A stretch of DNA of 64,000 bases. Source: Amycolatopsis cihanbeyliensis. GTDB lineage: Bacteria > Actinomycetota > Actinomycetes > Mycobacteriales > Pseudonocardiaceae. Position numbers and translations under genes: made by a program. This document shows positions 42,964-53,827 of the stretch, piece by piece (the first letter of the stretch is position 1; each line of letters starts with the position of its first letter). The notes beneath the pieces were generated by a model. The model was not told where the DNA came from. It was given only the letters and a program-made list of their open reading frames with translations, and ran no database searches. The DNA lies in the NCBI RefSeq assembly GCF_006715045.1, contig NZ_VFML01000001.1, positions 2,324,501-2,388,500 of the forward strand, in the 5' to 3' direction.

Positions 42964-43497
42964 ATGACCACGGCATTCACTACCCAGACGGCCTTCTCCC
43001 GGTCCGCGCGGCTCCCCCGGCTGCCGACGATGCCGACCGGCTGGCCGATCGGTTCCTATGACTCCTACGAGGGAGCGCAGCATGCGGTGGACCACCTCGC
43101 CGACAACAGCTTCCCGGTCGAGGACGTAACCATCGTCGGGGTGCAGCCCATGCTGGTCGAGCGGGTGGCCGCCCGGCTGACCTGGGGCCGCGTACTGGCG
43201 GGCGGCGCAGGCTCCGGCGCCTGGTTCGGGTTGTTCGTCGGGCTGCTGCTCAGCCTGTTCACCCCGAACGCCGGGCTGCTGCCGCTGCTGATCGGCCTGC
43301 TCGGCGGCGTCGCCTTCGGGTTGGCGTTCTCGGCGATGGGCTACGCGGCCACCCGGGGCAAGCGGGACTTCGTCTCGCAGAGCCAGCTTGTCGCCACCCG
43401 CTACGACGTGCTCTGCCAGCCGCGCAACGCCGAGAACGGCCGCGACCTGCTGGCCAGGCTGGCCATGCGGAGCCAGTTCGCCCAGTCCCAGGGCTGA
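42964..43497 (+). CDS. general-stress (GSP17M/YflT-like) membrane protein
   Basis: A 177-aa protein. Residues about 25-65 (PIGSYDSYEGAQHAVDHLAD, VEDVTIVGVQPMLVERV) match the domain of general stress protein 17M/YflT-type proteins. A glycine-rich hydrophobic hairpin follows at about 80-125 (GSGAWFGLFVGLLLSLFTP, LLPLLIGLLGGVAFGLAFSA). Common in actinobacteria. ATG 42964 follows AGAGGTGAG by a short spacer. Stress induction is inferred from the family. Confidence 0.8.
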   Translation: MTTAFTTQTAFSRSARLPRLPTMPTGWPIGSYDSYEGAQHAVDHLADNSFPVEDVTIVGVQPMLVERVAARLTWGRVLAGGAGSGAWFGLFVGLLLSLFTPNAGLLPLLIGLLGGVAFGLAFSAMGYAATRGKRDFVSQSQLVATRYDVLCQPRNAENGRDLLARLAMRSQFAQSQG

Positions 43498-43561
43498 CCA
43501 CGCGGCAGTCGATGGGGAGCGGACGGCCCCCGACGACCGCCCGCTCCCGACCCGGCTCCGC

Positions 43562-44707
43562 TCAGCCGGGTTGCTTCGGGATCGCCGCCGTGAACGGAAC
43601 ACCCTCCAGCTCACGGCAACCGGGTACGTAGGCGTTGTAGCCGTTCCGGTTTCCGCTCTCGTCGTAGGCTCCGTGTTCCAGGCGCGGCCGGGGGAATAGG
43701 TTGTCCTCCCCGGTCCTGCGCTCGGCGCCGGTCTCCGGTTCGCAGGCATACCGCGGCACCGTGATCGGCCTGCCGTCCTCGGTGTACAGGTAGACCTCGG
43801 TGAGCGGCTTGCCCTCGGCGTCGAACACGTACACGTTCCGCAGTTGCTCGCTCCCGTACTGCAGCACCGGCGCGCCGTCCGACATCTGCGTCCCGGTGGG
43901 GTAGGGCCCGCTGTACTGCCGTGGGCCGATGGTGTGGTCCAAGATGCTGCCGGTGAGGCCGAGCAGCCCGCCGACGGCCAGCGCGGACACCGGAACCGCG
44001 AACCACAGCCAGCGCCGGTCGGTCCGCGATCGCGGGCCCGCCCACAGCGCGACCCCACCCACCACCGCCAGCAGCGGGATCAGCACCCACTCGCCCCGGT
44101 TGCCGAACGCCAGCAGCCCCAGCAGCACCGGAACGACGGCGCAGAACAGCCACCAGCCCGGTTTCAGCGAGCGCAGGTACACGCGGATCCGGCCGGGCAC
44201 CCCGTCCTCGTCACCCGGCAGCGCGGAGCGCAGGTTCCGCACCTCGGGCAGGCTGGTGACCGAGTCGGTGCCGAACCGCACGACGTACCACGCGCTCGCC
44301 CCGAGCAGCGGGGCGAGCGCCAACACGAACACGATGCCGTCGGGAAACCGCTCGAGGCCCCAGGCGTACGCGGCGACGCCGACCGCCACCGTGACCACGA
44401 CCAGGCTCCACGCCGCGAACCGGGCGCCAAGGCGGCTCGGCGGCCGCGTGCCCTCCGGCGCGGGCGAGGCGGGGGCCGGAGGGTACCCACCCGCTGCCCG
44501 CAACTCCGCGGCATAGTCCTCCGGCGAGCCCAGCCGCTCGGTCAGCGGCTCGATCGCGGCATCGTCGCCGAGTTCGGCGCCGATCTGCACCAGGTGCGGG
44601 CGGACGTCCTCGATGATCTCCTCAACCTCACCGGCAGGAAGGTCCGCCAGCGCGGTCCGAACCCGGACGAGGTACGCCCGCACCGCAGGCGGGGTCGTGC
44701 TGCTCAT
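43562..44707 (-). CDS. HAAS-domain multi-span membrane protein
   Basis: A 381-aa protein paired with the PadR regulator. The N-terminal part (YLVRVRTALADLPAGEVEEI, LVQIGAELGDDAAI, ERLGSPEDYAAELRAAGGYP) is a HAAS/DUF1700-like signalling domain. About six membrane segments follow (VVVTVAVGVAAYAWG, FALAPLLGASAWYVV-type and others). The C-terminal exported part has YVFDAEGKPLTEVYLYTEDG and a final PGCRELEGVPFTAAIPKQPG. Start ATG 44707 overlaps the padR stop as ATGA. PadR/HAAS pairs usually form one envelope-linked regulatory unit. Confidence 0.8.
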   Translation of the reverse strand: MSSTTPPAVRAYLVRVRTALADLPAGEVEEIIEDVRPHLVQIGAELGDDAAIEPLTERLGSPEDYAAELRAAGGYPPAPASPAPEGTRPPSRLGARFAAWSLVVVTVAVGVAAYAWGLERFPDGIVFVLALAPLLGASAWYVVRFGTDSVTSLPEVRNLRSALPGDEDGVPGRIRVYLRSLKPGWWLFCAVVPVLLGLLAFGNRGEWVLIPLLAVVGGVALWAGPRSRTDRRWLWFAVPVSALAVGGLLGLTGSILDHTIGPRQYSGPYPTGTQMSDGAPVLQYGSEQLRNVYVFDAEGKPLTEVYLYTEDGRPITVPRYACEPETGAERRTGEDNLFPRPRLEHGAYDESGNRNGYNAYVPGCRELEGVPFTAAIPKQPG

Positions 44708-45027
44708 GGTGTCGCTCCCAACAGGTCGTCCATCGTCTTGGCGAAGGTGTGCCAGGTCCGCGCCGATTCCGCGAGCCGCCGGCGGCCCAGCTCGTTCAGG
44801 CTGTAGTACTTGCGGTGCGGGCCTTCCTCGCTCGGCACGACGTAGGAGGTCAGCACGCCTGCCTTGTACAGCCTGCGCAGCGTGCCGTACACCGAGGCGT
44901 CCCCCACCTCGTCCAGCCCCGCCTGCCGGAGCCTGCGCAACACGTCGTAGCCGTAACCGTCCTCGTCGCGCAGGGCGGCCAGCACCGCGAGATCCAGTAC
45001 CCCCTTGAGCAGTTGGCTGATCTCCAC
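44704..45027 (-). CDS. PadR-family transcriptional regulator
   Basis: A 107-aa PadR repressor. Residues include LLKGVLDLAVLAALRDEDGY, YDVLRRLRQAGLDEVGDASV-like helix, YGTLRRLYKAGVLTSYVV and GPHRKYYSLNELGRRRL, the standard winged helix. GTG 45027 is chosen because AGGAGG lies 6 nt upstream; longer in-frame starts overlap the operator at 45056-45078. It is cotranscribed with the HAAS membrane gene. Confidence 0.9.
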   Translation of the reverse strand: MEISQLLKGVLDLAVLAALRDEDGYGYDVLRRLRQAGLDEVGDASVYGTLRRLYKAGVLTSYVVPSEEGPHRKYYSLNELGRRRLAESARTWHTFAKTMDDLLGATP

Positions 45028-45055
45028 CGGCGTCCTCCTGTCCTGCGCAAGCGAG

Positions 45056-45078
45056 ACTACCATGCTATGCACAGTAGT
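45056..45078. promoter_or_regulatory. PadR-type operator
   Basis: ACTAC (45056-45060) and GTAGT (45074-45078) enclose CATGCTATGCACA, giving an imperfect inverted repeat about 29 nt upstream of the padR start. PadR proteins commonly bind such dyads over their own promoter. The short gap (45028-45114) to the divergent mutM end contains nothing else. Confidence 0.5.
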
Positions 45079-45114
45079 GCGCACAGCACGAACGCGTGCG
45101 GAGGAGGCCCGGGG

Positions 45115-46023
<909 letters not shown>

Positions 46024-46027
46024 CGCG

Positions 46028-46771
46028 TCACTCCCGGGTCATGCCCTCGCTGCCGAGCTCGGCGGACAGTGCCCGCCACGCGGTCTCGGCCGCCTTCTGC
46101 TCGGCTTCCTTCTTGGTCGTGCCCTCACCGTGGCCGAGATCCCGGCCACCGACCAGCACGGTGGCGGTGAACTCCTTGCGGTGATCGGGGCCGGTGTCCT
46201 CGACCTTGTACTCCGGCACCCCGAGCCCCGCCGAGGCGGTGAGCTCCTGCAGGCTGGTCTTCCAGTCCAGGCCGGCGCCCCGCAGCGGCGCCTCGGCCAG
46301 CAGCCCGTCGAAGAGGCGGTGCACCAGCTGCCTGGCGACGTCGATGCCGTGCGCGAGGTAGGCCGCGCCGATCACGGCCTCCAGCCCGTCGGCAAGGATG
46401 CTCGCCTTGTCCCGGCCGCCGGTGAGCTCCTCGCCCTTGCCGAGCAGCAGGTAGGCGCCGAGCCCGCCCTCGCCGAGCCCGCGAGCGACGCCGGCGAGCG
46501 CGTGCATGTTGACCACGCTGGCGCGCAGCTTCGCGAGCTGGCCCTCGGGCAGCTCCTGGTGGCTGCGGTAGAGGTGGTCGGTGACCACCAGGCCCAGCAC
46601 CGCGTCGCCGAGGAACTCCAGCCGCTCGTTCGGTGGCAGGCCGCCGTTCTCGTACGCGTAGGAACGGTGGGTCAGCGCGAGCGTCAACAACTCGGTGTCG
46701 AGTTCGACACCGAGCGCTTCGAGCAGTGGGGTTGGATCCGCGGCCGGACCGCTGGGTGACTTACCCCCCAT
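46028..46771 (-). CDS. rnc: ribonuclease III
   Basis: Double-strand RNA endonuclease (247 aa). The signature [14 protein letters not shown] and the second acidic cluster [16 protein letters not shown] make up the catalytic domain. The C-terminal dsRNA-binding domain has [27 protein letters not shown] and [18 protein letters not shown]. Lies between rpmF and mutM (4 nt). Confidence 0.97.
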   Translation of the reverse strand: MGGKSPSGPAADPTPLLEALGVELDTELLTLALTHRSYAYENGGLPPNERLEFLGDAVLGLVVTDHLYRSHQELPEGQLAKLRASVVNMHALAGVARGLGEGGLGAYLLLGKGEELTGGRDKASILADGLEAVIGAAYLAHGIDVARQLVHRLFDGLLAEAPLRGAGLDWKTSLQELTASAGLGVPEYKVEDTGPDHRKEFTATVLVGGRDLGHGEGTTKKEAEQKAAETAWRALSAELGSEGMTRE

Positions 46772-46791
46772 AGCGGGCAGCTACCTCGACC

Positions 46792-46974
46792 TCAGGCCGG
46801 CTCGACGACCTGCCGCCCGCCGTACTGCCCGCAGTTCGGGCACGCGACGTGCTGCGGCTTGGGCTGCTTGCACGCACGGTTCGAGCAGGGCACCAGGTGC
46901 ACCGGGCTCGCTTTCCACTGGGCGCGGCGCGAGCGGGTGTTGGAACGCGACATCTTCCGCTTCGGGACGGCCAC
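46792..46974 (-). CDS. rpmF: 50S ribosomal protein L32
   Basis: Ribosomal protein of 60 aa beginning [19 protein letters not shown]. The zinc-type cysteines are in [20 protein letters not shown], so this is the Cys-containing form rather than a zinc-free paralogue. GTG 46974 start. Cotranscribed with the DUF177 gene upstream and rnc downstream, a widely conserved order. Confidence 0.96.
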   Translation of the reverse strand: MAVPKRKMSRSNTRSRRAQWKASPVHLVPCSNRACKQPKPQHVACPNCGQYGGRQVVEPA

Positions 46975-47048
46975 GGCTGGTTCTCCTCATCAACATCTGC
47001 CCGCGGGCGCGAGCATACTTTGCTTGCTGGGTCGAGCGGGGTGCTCGG

Positions 47049-47666
47049 TCAGGCCTTCTGGTCGGGGCCGCTCGTCCGCGTCTCCTCCGATGCGTCGGTC
47101 TCACCGGAAACTTCACCGAGGCGCTCGACCAGCGCGGCCCACCGAGGGTCTATCGTCTCATGCCCGTGTCCGGGCTCGAGATCGACCCACTTCGCGCCGC
47201 ATCCCGAGCACAGCCCGGCGCAGTCCGGCGCGCACAGCGGAACCTGGGGCAACGCGAGCACGATGGCATCGCGCGCCACGGGGCCGAGGTCCACCTTGTC
47301 GTCCACCAGCCTGCTGACCTCGTCCTCCTCGGTCGTCGCCTCGGTGGTCGAGTTCGGGTAGGCGAACAGCTCGGTGACCTCCACCTCGACCTCGTCCTCG
47401 ATCGGGTCAAGGCAGCGGGAGCACTGGCCGGCGGTCTCCGTGGAGGCCGTACCGGTGACCAGCACACCCTCCACCACCGACTCGAGCAGCAGGTCCAGCG
47501 CGATGACGCCACCCGAGGGCACGGTGATCACGTCCGGAACGCCGAGTGTCGTCTCCACCGGGACCTCGCGCCGAACGGAACGGCTCAGCCCGGGGCGGCG
47601 GCCGAGCTCACGGGTGTCGATGACCCACGGGCTGCGGGCGTCGGTGCTGGGTTTGTCGTCAGACAT
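47049..47666 (-). CDS. DUF177 (YceD-family) protein
   Basis: A 205-aa YceD/DUF177 protein, linked in other bacteria to 23S rRNA accumulation. It has SPWVIDTRELGRRPG, the Cys motif QCSRCLDPIEDEVEVEV, and a C-terminal CAPDCAGLCSGCGAKW typical of the family, then an acidic tail. ATG 47666. Immediately upstream of rpmF, its usual partner. Confidence 0.92.
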   Translation of the reverse strand: MSDDKPSTDARSPWVIDTRELGRRPGLSRSVRREVPVETTLGVPDVITVPSGGVIALDLLLESVVEGVLVTGTASTETAGQCSRCLDPIEDEVEVEVTELFAYPNSTTEATTEEDEVSRLVDDKVDLGPVARDAIVLALPQVPLCAPDCAGLCSGCGAKWVDLEPGHGHETIDPRWAALVERLGEVSGETDASEETRTSGPDQKA

Positions 47667-47764
47667 CGTTCTCTTTGTGAGTGGTTCCGGTCGTTCTCGC
47701 GCGGCCCGCACGGAGCAACGCAACCCCACCAGGCTACGCCACGCCGAGTCCGGTTCGCCCGGGG

Positions 47765-48487
47765 TTACACCTGGTAGTCGTACACCGGGGTGCGGGAGTT
47801 GCCCATCGAGCCGGGGCCGCGCAGGTGGTTGCGGCCGGAGTCGACCGTACGCAGGGTGGTGGACAGCAGCTCGGAGAACTCGGCCAGCTTGCCGTCCACG
47901 TAGGCGTCGCATTCGGCGCGCTGCCGGTCCGCCTCCGCATGCGCTTCGTCCACGATCCGTGCGGCCTCACCGTGCGCGGCCTGCACCACCTCGGTCTGCG
48001 CCACCAGCCGTGCCTGCTCGCTCCGGCCGTCCTCGACCGACCGGTCGTAGGCGTCCCGGCCGGCCTGGATCATCCGCTCCGCCTCGGCACGGGCACGTTC
48101 GGTGAGGTTCTGGTACTCGGCCTGGCCCGCGGACACGGCGCGGTCGGCCTCGGCATGCGCGTCGGACACCAGCTGCTCGGCCCGCGCCTGTGCCTCGGCC
48201 ACCAGCCGCTCGGCCTCGGCCCGCGCGTCCGCGAGTGTCCGCTCGGCCTGCTCGTTCGCCGAGTTCACCGTGCTTTCGGCCTCGCCGCGGGCCTTGTTCA
48301 GCACCTCGTCGCGCTGGTCCAGGACGTCCTGGGCGTCGTCCACCTCACCGGGCAGGGCGTCCCGAACGTCGTCCAGTAGCTCGAGCACGTCTCCGCGCGG
48401 CACCACACAACTCGAGGTCATCGGGACCCCGCGCGACTCTTCGACGATCGTGACGAGCTCGTCCAGAGCTTCGAACACCCGGTACAC
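47765..48487 (-). CDS. sepIVA: DivIVA-family coiled-coil protein (SepIVA-like)
   Basis: A 240-aa protein starting YRVFEALDELVTIVEESRGV and PRGDVLELLDDVRDALP, then a long Ala/Glu/Arg coiled coil from about residue 55 to 205. Position beside DUF177-rpmF-rnc matches mycobacterial Rv2927c (SepIVA), a septation protein, so a cell-division role is likely. GTG 48487. The C-terminal RTVDSGRNHLRGPGSMGN is not coiled coil. Confidence 0.85.
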   Translation of the reverse strand: MYRVFEALDELVTIVEESRGVPMTSSCVVPRGDVLELLDDVRDALPGEVDDAQDVLDQRDEVLNKARGEAESTVNSANEQAERTLADARAEAERLVAEAQARAEQLVSDAHAEADRAVSAGQAEYQNLTERARAEAERMIQAGRDAYDRSVEDGRSEQARLVAQTEVVQAAHGEAARIVDEAHAEADRQRAECDAYVDGKLAEFSELLSTTLRTVDSGRNHLRGPGSMGNSRTPVYDYQV

Positions 48488-48587
48488 GGCAACTCCCTCA
48501 CGGCCGGCCGTTCATCCCCTTTGCCTGTCCCCAGTCTGCCCGGTCACCCCGCGATTCCGGGGACGCGCCGACCCCGGGCGTGTCCGG

Positions 48588-49274
48588 TCAGGCGGGGATG
48601 GTGACGGACTGGAAGGTGCGGTAGTGGTCGGGGGTGTAGGCGATCTCGCCGCCGTCGCCGGCGATCACCCTGTCCTCGCTGCCGACGTCGAAGAGCCGGT
48701 AGTAGCCCTCGGGGCAGTCCGGCAGCACGCCTTCCCTGTTCTCGTACTCGATACCGTCGGCGCCACCGGCTGCCGCACGGACCACGTCCTGTGCCGCGGG
48801 GGACAACGCGGAAAGGGCCACACTGTCCAACCCGGACAGATCACCACATTCCGGGACGGGCGCCCCGCCGAGGTCGATCAGCACGAAGCTCGCGTAGTGG
48901 TCACGGGTGTAGAAGTACTCGCCACCCTCGCCGGTGACGATCCGGCGGGCGCCGCGGTCGGGGCTGCCCGGCGTCTCCACGGTGTACTCGTGGTAGTAGC
49001 CGCTCGAGCAGTCCGGCAGCAGCCGCTCGCGGTTCTGGAAGACGGTCCCGTCCTGGGGGTACGGGAACGGGCCACCCTGCCGGATCAGGTCGTAGGTTTC
49101 GGTCGCCTCGGGTGGCAGGTCGGCCAGTGGGGTCCGATCGAACCCGGAGGTGTCGCCGCACGGCGGCTGCGGGAGGGCGGGCGCCTGTGCCGCCGTGGCG
49201 GTCAGGCCGCCGCCGACCAGCGCGACCAGCACGGCCAGCAGGACAGCGGAGATGCGAAACCGGTAGTTGGTCAT
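48588..49274 (-). CDS. secreted tandem RNase Sa-like (guanyl-specific) ribonuclease
   Basis: Signal peptide (residues about 8-29, ISAVLLAVLVALVGGGLTAT), then two RNase N1/Sa-type domains. Domain 1 (about 39-137) has DLPPEATETYDLI, QDGTVFQNRE, GYYHEYTVETPG, RRIVTGEGG and RDHYASF. Residues equivalent to the RNase Sa active site are Glu83, Glu96, Arg111 and His126, all present. Domain 2 (about 143-228) keeps Glu181, Arg202 and His217, but the general base is Leu194 (GYYRLFDV). So one active and one probably inactive copy. No barstar-like inhibitor gene is adjacent. Confidence 0.88.
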   Translation of the reverse strand: MTNYRFRISAVLLAVLVALVGGGLTATAAQAPALPQPPCGDTSGFDRTPLADLPPEATETYDLIRQGGPFPYPQDGTVFQNRERLLPDCSSGYYHEYTVETPGSPDRGARRIVTGEGGEYFYTRDHYASFVLIDLGGAPVPECGDLSGLDSVALSALSPAAQDVVRAAAGGADGIEYENREGVLPDCPEGYYRLFDVGSEDRVIAGDGGEIAYTPDHYRTFQSVTIPA

Positions 49275-49332
49275 TTCCTGACCGTAATCCCGGAGTGTGA
49301 TTTTCGTCTATCTTTCAGGTGAACTCCGGTGG

Positions 49333-49815
49333 TCAGCCGAGTTCGGCCAGGCGCTCCTTGAGTCGCTCGTGCACCAGCTCCGGCACCAGGTGAGCCACGT
49401 CCCCGCCATAGGTGGCGACCTCCTTGACCAGCGAGCTGGACAGAAAGCTCCACAGCGGGTTGTTCGACATCAGCAGCGTCTCCACGCCGGAGAGCTCCCG
49501 GTTCATCTGGGCCATCTGCAGCTCGTAGTCGAAGTCGCTGACCGAGCGAAGGCCCTTGGTGATCGCCGCGATGTCGTGCTGGCGGCAGTAGTCGACCAGC
49601 AGCCCGTGCCAGGAGTCGACCCGCACATTGGGCAGGTGCGCCGTGACCTCGCGCAGCATCTCCATCCGTTCCTCGATGGAGAAAAGGCCCTTCTTGTTCT
49701 TGTTGACCAGCACGGCGATCACGACCTCGTCGAACAGCTTCGAGGTTCGCTCGATGATGTCGACGTGGCCGTTGGTGGCGGGGTCATAGGAACCCGGACA
49801 GACCGCTCGGCGCAT
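49333..49815 (-). CDS. coaD: phosphopantetheine adenylyltransferase
   Basis: Coenzyme A biosynthesis enzyme (160 aa). The nucleotidyltransferase motif is SYDPATNGHVDIIERTSKLF, followed by LVNKNKKGLFSIEERMEML, KGLRSVSDFDYELQMAQMN and LSSSLVKEVATYGGDV. The T/HxGH motif reads NGHVD. Follows rsmD on the same strand, the usual actinobacterial pair. Confidence 0.97.
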   Translation of the reverse strand: MRRAVCPGSYDPATNGHVDIIERTSKLFDEVVIAVLVNKNKKGLFSIEERMEMLREVTAHLPNVRVDSWHGLLVDYCRQHDIAAITKGLRSVSDFDYELQMAQMNRELSGVETLLMSNNPLWSFLSSSLVKEVATYGGDVAHLVPELVHERLKERLAELG

Positions 49816-49861
49816 GGCGCGGACGCTACCAAGGTGGGCCGGGACATGCGCGAGATGTGAC

Positions 49862-50419
49862 TCAGGACATCCGGTGTTCCGCCCGGTACAGTGCGGCCTC
49901 GCCGTACCGCCGAGTACGCAGCTCCTGGTAGTCCTCGGGCCACCGCGGCCCGCCGGTGCGCACCGGCCGCTCCACCACCACCAGGCTGCCGGGCGCCGTC
50001 CAGCCCCCGGCGGGCAGCGCGGCGAGCACGGCGGCCAACCGGGACTCCTCGAGTGCGAACGGGGGGTCGAGGACCACCAGGTCGAACGGTTCCGGCGCGG
50101 GCTCGGCCAGCACGGTCTCCGCCTTGCCCAGCCGTACCGAACCGCCCAGCCCCAGCGCGCCGATGTTGCCGCGCAGCACCTCGGCCGCGGTGCGGTCGGA
50201 CTCCACGAACAGGGCGAACGCCGCTCCCCGCGACAGGGCCTCCAGACCCAGCGCGCCGGAACCGGCGTAGATGTCGAGCACCCTGGCGCCGTCCACTTCC
50301 CCGGCGACCTGCAACGCGTTGAACAGGGCTTCCCGCACCCGCTCCGTGGTGGGTCTGGTTCCCTTCGGCGGCACCCGCAACCGCCTGCCGCCCGCGCGGC
50401 CGGCCACGATCCTGGTCAC
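49862..50419 (-). CDS. rsmD: 16S rRNA (guanine966-N2)-methyltransferase
   Basis: Methylates G966 of 16S rRNA (185 aa). VTRIVAGRAGGRRLRVPPKG begins the protein, the SAM site is LDIYAGSGALGLEALSRGA and the catalytic motif is VVLDPPFAL. GTG 50419 is chosen by family length; an upstream in-frame start would add seven residues. Upstream of coaD (46 nt). Confidence 0.94.
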   Translation of the reverse strand: MTRIVAGRAGGRRLRVPPKGTRPTTERVREALFNALQVAGEVDGARVLDIYAGSGALGLEALSRGAAFALFVESDRTAAEVLRGNIGALGLGGSVRLGKAETVLAEPAPEPFDLVVLDPPFALEESRLAAVLAALPAGGWTAPGSLVVVERPVRTGGPRWPEDYQELRTRRYGEAALYRAEHRMS

Positions 50420-50553
50420 TCTGCCATCCTGCCCGACCACCGCCTCCGCCCCTGGTACGGGACTGTGTTTTTGGACAGGACCGGGTGAAGCGGGAGCCGG
50501 TAACGCGTATTGTCGTTCTTCCCCTTCCCGGCGATGAGCTGCTAGGAGCCTGT

Positions 50554-52712
50554 GTGTCGGAACCTCGGGTCAGACGGGCCGAGATCGCCATCGAGCAGAG
50601 CCACGTCGACCGTGTGTACAACCGCCTCGGCGAGCTGCGCTCGCAGGCCGAGGAGATGCGCACCAAGGGCTACGAGATCGGGCACGGTGCGCAGCGGGAA
50701 GCGGTGTTCGAGCAGGCATCCATGCTGTTCGAACGGGACATGATGGTGTTCCACGCCAACCAGACGCTGCAGACCCTGGACGCCGAGTACGAGGGCCTGG
50801 TGTTCGGCAGGCTGGACCACGCCACCACCGAACCGATCTATGTCGGCAGGCTCGGCATCCGGGACGCCGACTTCGACAACCTGGTCACCGACTGGCGCGC
50901 GCCGGCGGCCGCCGCCTTCTACCAGGCCACCGCCGAGGAGCCGATGGACGTGGTGCGGCGCAGGGTGATCCGCTGCTCCGGTCGAAACGTGCTGGACGTC
51001 GACGACGACGTGCTGATGCCCGAGGCCGTTCCCGAGGACATGGCGGTGGTCGGCGAGGGTGCGTTGATGGCCGCGCTCGGCCGCGCCCGCGGCAGCACCA
51101 TGCGCGACATCGTCGCCACCATCCAGCGGGAACAGGACGAGGTCATCCGGGCACCGTGGCGCGGGGTCACCGAGATCACCGGCGGCCCCGGCACCGGTAA
51201 GACCGCGGTGGCGCTGCATCGTGCCGCCTACCTGCTCTACCGCTACCGCAGGCAACTGGGCGGGGCAGGGGTGTTCGTGGTCGGACCGTCCGCGGTGTTC
51301 ACCAACTACATCTCCCGGGTGCTGCCCGCGATGGGCGAGACCAATGTGGAGCTGCGCGCGCTCGGCCAGGTGCTGGACGGGATCGAGGCGGTCCGGCAGG
51401 ACTCGGCCCGGCTGGCCGCGATCAAGGGCTCGCTACGGATGCGCAAGGTGCTGCTGCGGGCGATGCGGGACACCCCGCCGGACGCCCCCACCGAGATGCG
51501 CATCGTCTACCGCGGCGAGGTGCTCAAGCTGCAGGCCAAGGAGCTGGAACGGGTACGCCGCAAGGTGCACACCCAGGGAGGGCCGCCGAACCGGTCCCGG
51601 GTGCGCGCGGCAGAGCTGCTGCTGGATGCGCTCGCCAACAAGGCTGAGGAACATGCCCGCGCCGAGGGGGGTTCGGTGGACCGCGGGGAGCTGATCACCC
51701 GGCTCGGCGAGCGGATCGACTTCCACCGTTTCCTGGTGGTGTGGTGGCCGGTGCTGTACCCGGCACAGGTACTCGGCTGGCTCGCCGACGAGCGCAGGCT
51801 GGCCCGCGCCGGCAAGCAGGTGCTCGACCGGGAGGAGGTCGCCGTGCTCGCGGCGTCCATGGCGGACCGGGCCAAGGGCTGGTCGATCGCCGACATCGCG
51901 CTGCTGGACGAGTTGCGGGTGCTGATGGGCCCGCCGCCGAAACGGCGCAAGCGGGGCGGCCTCGAGCTGGACGCCGAGCAGACGCGGGACAGCGACGGCC
52001 CGGCGCGCCCCCAGCGTCCTGAGCACTACGACGAGTACTCGCACATCGTGGTGGACGAGGCGCAGGACCTCTCCCCCATGCAGTGGCGGATGATCGGCAG
52101 GCGGGGGCGGTACGCGAGCTGGACCGTGGTGGGTGACCCGGTGCAGAGTTCCTGGCCGGACCCGGCCGAGGCGGCGCAGGCGCGGGACACGGCCTTCGGC
52201 GGCCGCACCGCGCGGCGGCGGTTCACCCTGCGCACCAACTACCGGAACTCGGCGGAGATCTTCGAATTGGCTGCGAAGGTGGTCGGCGGGCATGCCGAGG
52301 AGGACGCGTTGCCGCACGCCGTGCGGGCGACCGGGCACACCCCCCAGCTCCGGCGGATCGAGCCGGCCTCGGCGGAAGGTGCGGTGCAGGCCACGGCCAA
52401 GGAGATGCTGGACGCCGTGGCGGGCACGGTGGGTGTGATCTGCGCGATGGACCGGGTGACCGAGGTCGAGCGCTGGCTGTCCGGCCAGGCCGACGAGCGG
52501 CTGAAGGTGGTCGGCAGCCTGGACTCGAAGGGCCTCGAGTACGACGCGGTGGTGCTGCTGGAGCCGACCGAGCTGATCGCCGAGTCGCTGACCGGCCGCC
52601 GGGTGCTGTACGTCGCGTTGACCAGGGCGACCCAGCAGCTGGCCGTGTTGCATTCGGACGAGAGCTGGCTGCCGGAGGGAAGCTTCGCGGCCCAGGAGGC
52701 GTTGCCCGGTAT

Positions 52713-52716
<4 letters not shown>
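50554..52716 (+). CDS. helD: HelD-type UvrD-like ATPase (RNA polymerase recycling)
   Basis: Superfamily-1 ATPase (720 aa) of the HelD/HelR group that removes RNA polymerase from stalled complexes. An N-terminal coiled coil (about residues 10-75) is followed by Walker [21 protein letters not shown] near residue 210. Further motifs are [45 protein letters not shown] and [18 protein letters not shown] 50554 follows AGGAGCC. No rifampicin-associated element palindrome is seen upstream. Coupled to the next gene by a GTGA overlap. Confidence 0.9.
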
Positions 52717-53711
<995 letters not shown>

Positions 53712-53719
53712 GGCCCACC

Positions 53720-53825
53720 GGCGTGTTTGCCGTCCACGTAACCGTGTTTGCCGTCCACGTAACCGTGTTTGCTGTTCCGGTAACCGAGTTTGCCGCCCAC
53801 GCGCACGAGTTGGCTGTTGACGTAC
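53720..53825 (-). repeat. array D: one-sided 21-nt repeat array between LLM and arginase genes
   Basis: In minus orientation (read from the arginase stop), a partial tail (53816-53825) is followed by four full units at 53795-53815, 53774-53794, 53753-53773 and 53732-53752, and a terminal GGCAAACACGCC (53720-53731). Unit heads pass from GCCAACTCG through GCAAACTCG to GCAAACACG, with the CACG end 9 nt from the LLM stop. Both genes converge on the array. Confidence 0.92.
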
Positions 53826-53827
53826 GG

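Noticed and set aside
48488..49333. Barstar-like immunity gene next to the secreted RNase
   Set aside because: Neither strand of the flanking gaps contains an open frame of suitable size; neighbours are sepIVA and coaD.
50420..50553. Rifampicin-associated element upstream of helD
   Set aside because: No long palindrome of the expected kind is present, so rifamycin induction is not supported by this sequence.
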